This document shows positions 60,565 through 64,000 of a stretch of DNA of 64,000 bases, piece by piece; positions within the stretch are counted from its first letter, which is position 1; every line of letters begins with the position of its first letter. The notes under the pieces are model-generated. The model was not told the DNA's origin, did no database searches, and saw only the letters and a list, made by a program, of their open reading frames with translations. The stretch covers positions 1,757,107 through 1,821,106 of the forward strand of contig NW_019091355.1 in the NCBI RefSeq assembly GCF_001949145.1, read 5' to 3'. Position numbers and translations under genes: made by a program. The DNA comes from Acanthaster planci. Taxonomy: Eukaryota; Echinodermata; Asteroidea; Valvatida; Acanthasteridae.

Positions 60565-62946
60565 CTGTTGTAAAAGAACAAAGGAAAGACGGAAAATAAG
60601 AATATTAGCCAGCATTCTGAGGTTTCTAACAATGCATACTCACACACCTTATGTTTGGAGTTTTAAAAAAAGCTAAGTTTTGCAAATGGTTGAACCTACG
60701 TGTAATTACAAGCATTTCCTTGATTCCATTGCCAGTAACAGTGGGTTTTCTTCACATAATAAATTTGCAAGATGCATGTTATAGTGAAACAAATGTTTTA
60801 CACTCACTTCCACAGGATTTTCACATCTAAAAGGACTAATTCCAAGGTGCTACAACAAACTGTACTGTATCCATTCCACTTTGTGCATTTTAAGTCATAT
60901 CCTAAGTAAATCTAATTCTAAATGGATTTTCTAAACATGTCAGAAAACGTAACCCATTTTATTTTGGTCATTTTTCTTCTCTTCACAAAACACACATTTT
61001 GCACATTTTCACCGGGACCACAGGTGTTTTTTTTGTTATAATTGGAATTTCGTTATAGCCATTTTTGTATTAACGAGAGTCGACTGCAGTTGTGAATCGC
61101 ACTCTTCAATGTTAGGATGTTTTAGACTTCTTGATCAGGATTACCGGTGGCAGTCCTGAATTTTGTAACTCAAGTGTTGGAAATGACTGTCAGTATTAAT
61201 GGAATAGGTCCATCAAATTTAGCTTTTAGCAATGGCAAAATGATTCTAGACAAAATGAAGCCTGCAAACTTGAATAAAACCTGAAAATATGATTCCCATA
61301 ATTTTAGTCTACCACATTTTCTCAGTTTGGGTTGTGCTGAATTCTGCCCAACGTTGAAAGAACATGCCCTGCTTAACATTATGCACGAAAAGTATTCTGA
61401 ACAATGCCATACGATGACTTCAAGTGCAGCAAACAGCATTCCTCACATGCACTTTGGCCGTACAGCTGATGATTTTGCAGTCAACTTCTTTGTTTTATTC
61501 TTAAGCGGAACGGGTTCTTTATTTGTTTAGCTGTTGAATTCGGCTAACAAAGATCAGTAGAAACTGTGATGTCAGTGTGCTTCCATTTTCAAAATTTGAA
61601 TCAGAATTTGACGACAGTAACAAATACGGGGACAAATACGCCAGTATGCTTCCAGCAAGGTACTGTGCTCACAGTTTGCCATTTTGAATTTTCATCGGAT
61701 GCTGACAACCATTATCAGTGAGGGCAAACTGATCACTTTACACAGACTTTATGAATCAAAACAAGTCAACATTCTCTCCGCAATCTGCACTTCACAGCAC
61801 TCTCAAGTCATTTAACTTCTGTCAGTGGGCAGACTGAAGCAAGTCTACAAGTTAGATGAATGGTACCACATTAGCAGCAGCATACAGATCAAACTCTGGT
61901 AGTAAAGCTTATTAAAGTGAAGCCAGCACTAAGAATTGTCTGAAGAGCTTGAACTGTTAAAACCATGCATAAATTGAACTCAACTCCTGCTAATTTTGTC
62001 ACCAGTGCTTCACATGCACATGTAGTTCCACCCAGTAGAATGTTCATTTGAAAGCTTGGATTTGCTTGAGCAATGTATTCAGACTGATTTAAACCCTTGG
62101 CTTGATGCATACAATTCTAACCATGCTACAGATGAGTCAAAAGGGATGGGCAGTTGCAGCTCTATCCTGTTAACTGCAACAAAGGACCAAAGACATTTTG
62201 TTCAGGCTTTGGAAATTTCTTTCACGAACCATGCCATTCCTGACACTTTGAATGGGATCCGTCTTGTAAAATTCCGTGGGCTACTGGTGACATTCAGGGT
62301 GGTGGGTTAAAATTAATACACTGTAGCACCTGTTGCAGATTTGCAGGTTTGTGTTCAGTGTTTTTTTTGTTCCTCATTAAACTCTATACTGAACGACATT
62401 TACTGTGCATAACACCGAGAGAGTGTCATTCTCATAAAAAGCACAATTTTACTTTGAAATGTGTCAGCCTTTCTTTTCACAATACTTATTTCTCTAAGAA
62501 CTTGAGGTACCCAGTGAATGTCGAGGATCTAGAGGACTCACCGTGTCATTTTTTACTGAAAAGGAAACAGCTATAAAGGTTAGTTTCTGACCAGATTTAC
62601 TCCTGTTGTTGATTTGTGTCCACAAGGGTTTAACAGAACCCCCTTTCCGTCAGAAGTTAGGGAACTTCGCAGAGGAGAGCCAATGCTAGCCTGTACCTTG
62701 TCTGGTTAAAGGTGGCTGTGAAAGGGGTCTGGTGCAGGTCCAACAGACCCAAGCTAGATCCCTGCTAATCTCAAAAGGTTAACTCAACACCTTAAAGACT
62801 ACCAGCTACAAGACGACTTGCACTTGGTTGCCATGGTGCTATCCTCCCGCCTGTAGCTGAAAGATCAAAGGCAACCTAAAACTGCCTGTAAAGCGACAAA
62901 CGGAGAATCCACATGGGAAAATTGGCATGAAGGGAAGGTGACCTAC
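60565..62946. other. SORBS intron, about 2.4 kb
   Basis: No exon found between the giant exon and the exon at 62947. Frames at 61170-61530 and 61889-62310 are open on one or both strands but have no motifs or fitting splice sites. Confidence 0.5.
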
Positions 62947-63047
62947 CTTGTTTAGGGGAGAGATGCCTTGCCGAGGGCGATTCAGATGGGACTTGGTTGA
63001 ATTGAGCAAAATCCCTTGGCAGGGTTGTGCTTTTCTTCGTGTTTTGC
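62947..63047 (-). CDS. SORBS: SORBS N-terminal linker exon (101 nt)
   Basis: Acceptor CATTGTTCCTGCAG preceded by A/T-rich sequence, donor AACAAG|GTAGGT. It opens with one base (G) that completes Val with the two left by exon 63364, reads QNTKKSTTLPRDFAQFNQVP and SESPSARHLSPKQ, and leaves G, which joins GC of the giant exon. Both neighbouring phases agree. A disordered linker. Confidence 0.8.
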
Positions 63048-63363
63048 CTGCAGGAACAATTTTTTTTTCAATGACTGTGATAAATACATGAAGACCATGA
63101 AGAAAATACTAGGTGTTCCATTCAGCGAAACAGATTCACAAGCACAGGTGGCATATTAATGAAGGCTACATGATTTCATTGACTCACATGTACTGATTAC
63201 CATTTGGATCTTCAAAACTGTATGAAGGACATTAATGACGCCCCTTGAACAAAGACACCAGATGGTTTCAGTCTTAACCCTAACAGTCCTCAATCATCCG
63301 ATTTCAACATAATTTACGGACATGGGTTAGGGTTCATGTAATCCAAAGAATAATGATACTCAC

Positions 63364-63410
63364 ACAGCTGATATGGGCTCAATTGGTGGATTGTACAACT
63401 GTGCCGTCGG
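63364..63410 (-). CDS. SORBS: SORBS N-terminal linker exon (47 nt)
   Basis: Acceptor CTCCTACTTACAG, donor CAGCTGT|GTGAGT. It reads PTAQLYNPPIEPISA plus two bases of Val; phase 0 in, phase 2 out. The LYNPP motif resembles the LYNPPYS wording of the sorbin-homology region in vertebrate SORBS proteins. Confidence 0.82.
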
Positions 63411-63790
63411 CTGTAAGTAGGAGGCAAACAAATGGAATTAGGCATTTCTCACTTGGACTTAATCATACCCAGATTTGCAAAATTATCATGATGAAGTGTT
63501 CAACTTGAAAAAATTAGTCTACAATTAGACTGATGTTTGAAAGTGCAATAAAGGGTTTGCATGGCTGCCATCTTACAGGTCAGTATTTTTGTTCTACAGG
63601 GTATGCACAAAGGTTTCCCCGTGGAACAAAACAACAGCTGTACAGGATGGCTACCCTGCAAAGCTTCTTCTGAACCTTTTGAAGATCAAGCAGAAACTCA
63701 AGTGAGTGTTCAAGTGGCCAAACTTCCACTGGAGTTTGAGTAATGAGCTATACAGATCACGCTGTTTGAGTGAGTCCATAAAGAACTGAC

Positions 63791-63905
63791 CGATTTGTCT
63801 CTCTCTGCCAGCGACGATTTCCCTGGCTCATAGTCAATGATACTGCGAGGTTGCTGGTGGTAGCGGTCAATGGTGTTGCGGGCGCTGGTGTTTGGTGAAT
63901 GTTGC
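63791..63905 (-). CDS. SORBS: SORBS sorbin-homology-type exon, most 5' exon in the window
   Basis: Acceptor TGACATTTTTACAG, donor AAATCG|GTCAGT. It reads QHSPNTSARNTIDRYHQQ and then PRSIIDYEPGKSSLAERDKS. The PRSI..YEPGKSS core is nearly identical to the (E)PRSIFEYEPGKSSIL motif that follows the sorbin-homology domain in vertebrate SORBS proteins; that region targets the protein to lipid rafts through flotillin. This identifies the gene from its N-terminal side, independently of the SH3 domains. It starts with one base of a codon, so at least one more exon lies beyond the right edge of the window. Confidence 0.93.
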
Positions 63906-64000
63906 CTGTAAAAATGTCAAGAGCAGGCTTTTGAAACAATTGCTGAAATTCAACATTAATGAGTAGCAAACAATGGTTGAAAGCCTTGGATGGAAAGCCT
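63906..64000. other. SORBS intron running off the window
   Basis: Pyrimidine tract and intron sequence (on the - strand) before the acceptor at 63906. The upstream exons, including the translation start, are outside the window. Confidence 0.6.

Noticed and set aside
1-64000. tRNA, rRNA and CRISPR-like arrays
   Set aside because: None seen on either strand; the DNA is animal nuclear sequence.

Overview
The window is nuclear DNA of an animal. It has small, phase-consistent exons with GT..AG splice sites, long AT-rich introns, AATAAA signals and dispersed palindromic repeats, and nothing bacterial. The products are cytoskeletal scaffold proteins of the animal actin/Z-disc/focal-adhesion apparatus. 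The mixture of a synaptopodin-2-type gene with a single SORBS-type gene, together with sequence texture (many TACATGTA-type words, MITE-like palindromes), suggests an invertebrate deuterostome, most likely an echinoderm such as a sea star. That assignment is inference, not proof.

Left part, + strand (about 0.8-22.2 kb): a synaptopodin-2-like gene. Six exons join in phase: 810-1142 (weakest), 7579-7691 (second half of a PDZ domain), 8436-8494, 8873-9052, 9547-10164 and 10460-11763, with AATAAA at 11959. The joined frame encodes 868 residues. About 9 kb downstream on the same strand, 20730-21719 is a second, diverged synaptopodin-type terminal exon. It carries the same ordered motifs (GR..A..F.RR..RSDQYV.DES, KSPWEAA..P.G..D.AFE, TLSK, RGW, terminal DL). 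It is either a tandem duplicate or an alternative 3' end of the first gene. Three open, phase-compatible segments at 15312-17642 may be its upstream exons.

Middle (22.2-29.9 kb): AT-rich, no gene I can support; it probably holds the 3' untranslated part of the right-hand gene and intergenic DNA.

Right part, - strand (about 29.9-63.9 kb, running off the right edge): a SORBS-family gene (sorbin and SH3 domain; CAP/ponsin, ArgBP2, vinexin). Reading 3' to 5' along the + strand, it shows the third SH3 domain (30517-30682 with a 32-nt microexon), the second SH3 (39608-39722 plus 40356-40475), the first SH3 (41208-41322 plus 41495-41544), a charged helix (41740-41901), linkers, a possible alternative first exon (46730-47765), a 147-nt symmetric exon (53157-53303), a giant 4.8-kb exon (55729-60564), and three small exons ending in a sorbin-homology-type segment (63791-63905). 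The 14 main exons give 2107 residues in one frame. The 5' end lies outside the window.

The two loci are convergent (tail to tail). Both families act on actin bundles: synaptopodin-2 proteins bind actin, alpha-actinin and filamin, and SORBS proteins bind vinculin and other adhesion proteins. Their neighbourhood fits the human 4/5/8/10 paralogy group, where SORBS2/SYNPO2, SYNPO, SORBS3 and SORBS1/SYNPO2L lie. The most novel items are the helix-rich region of unknown family inside the giant SORBS exon, the duplicated synaptopodin terminal exon, and a MITE family with about 75-bp inverted arms.
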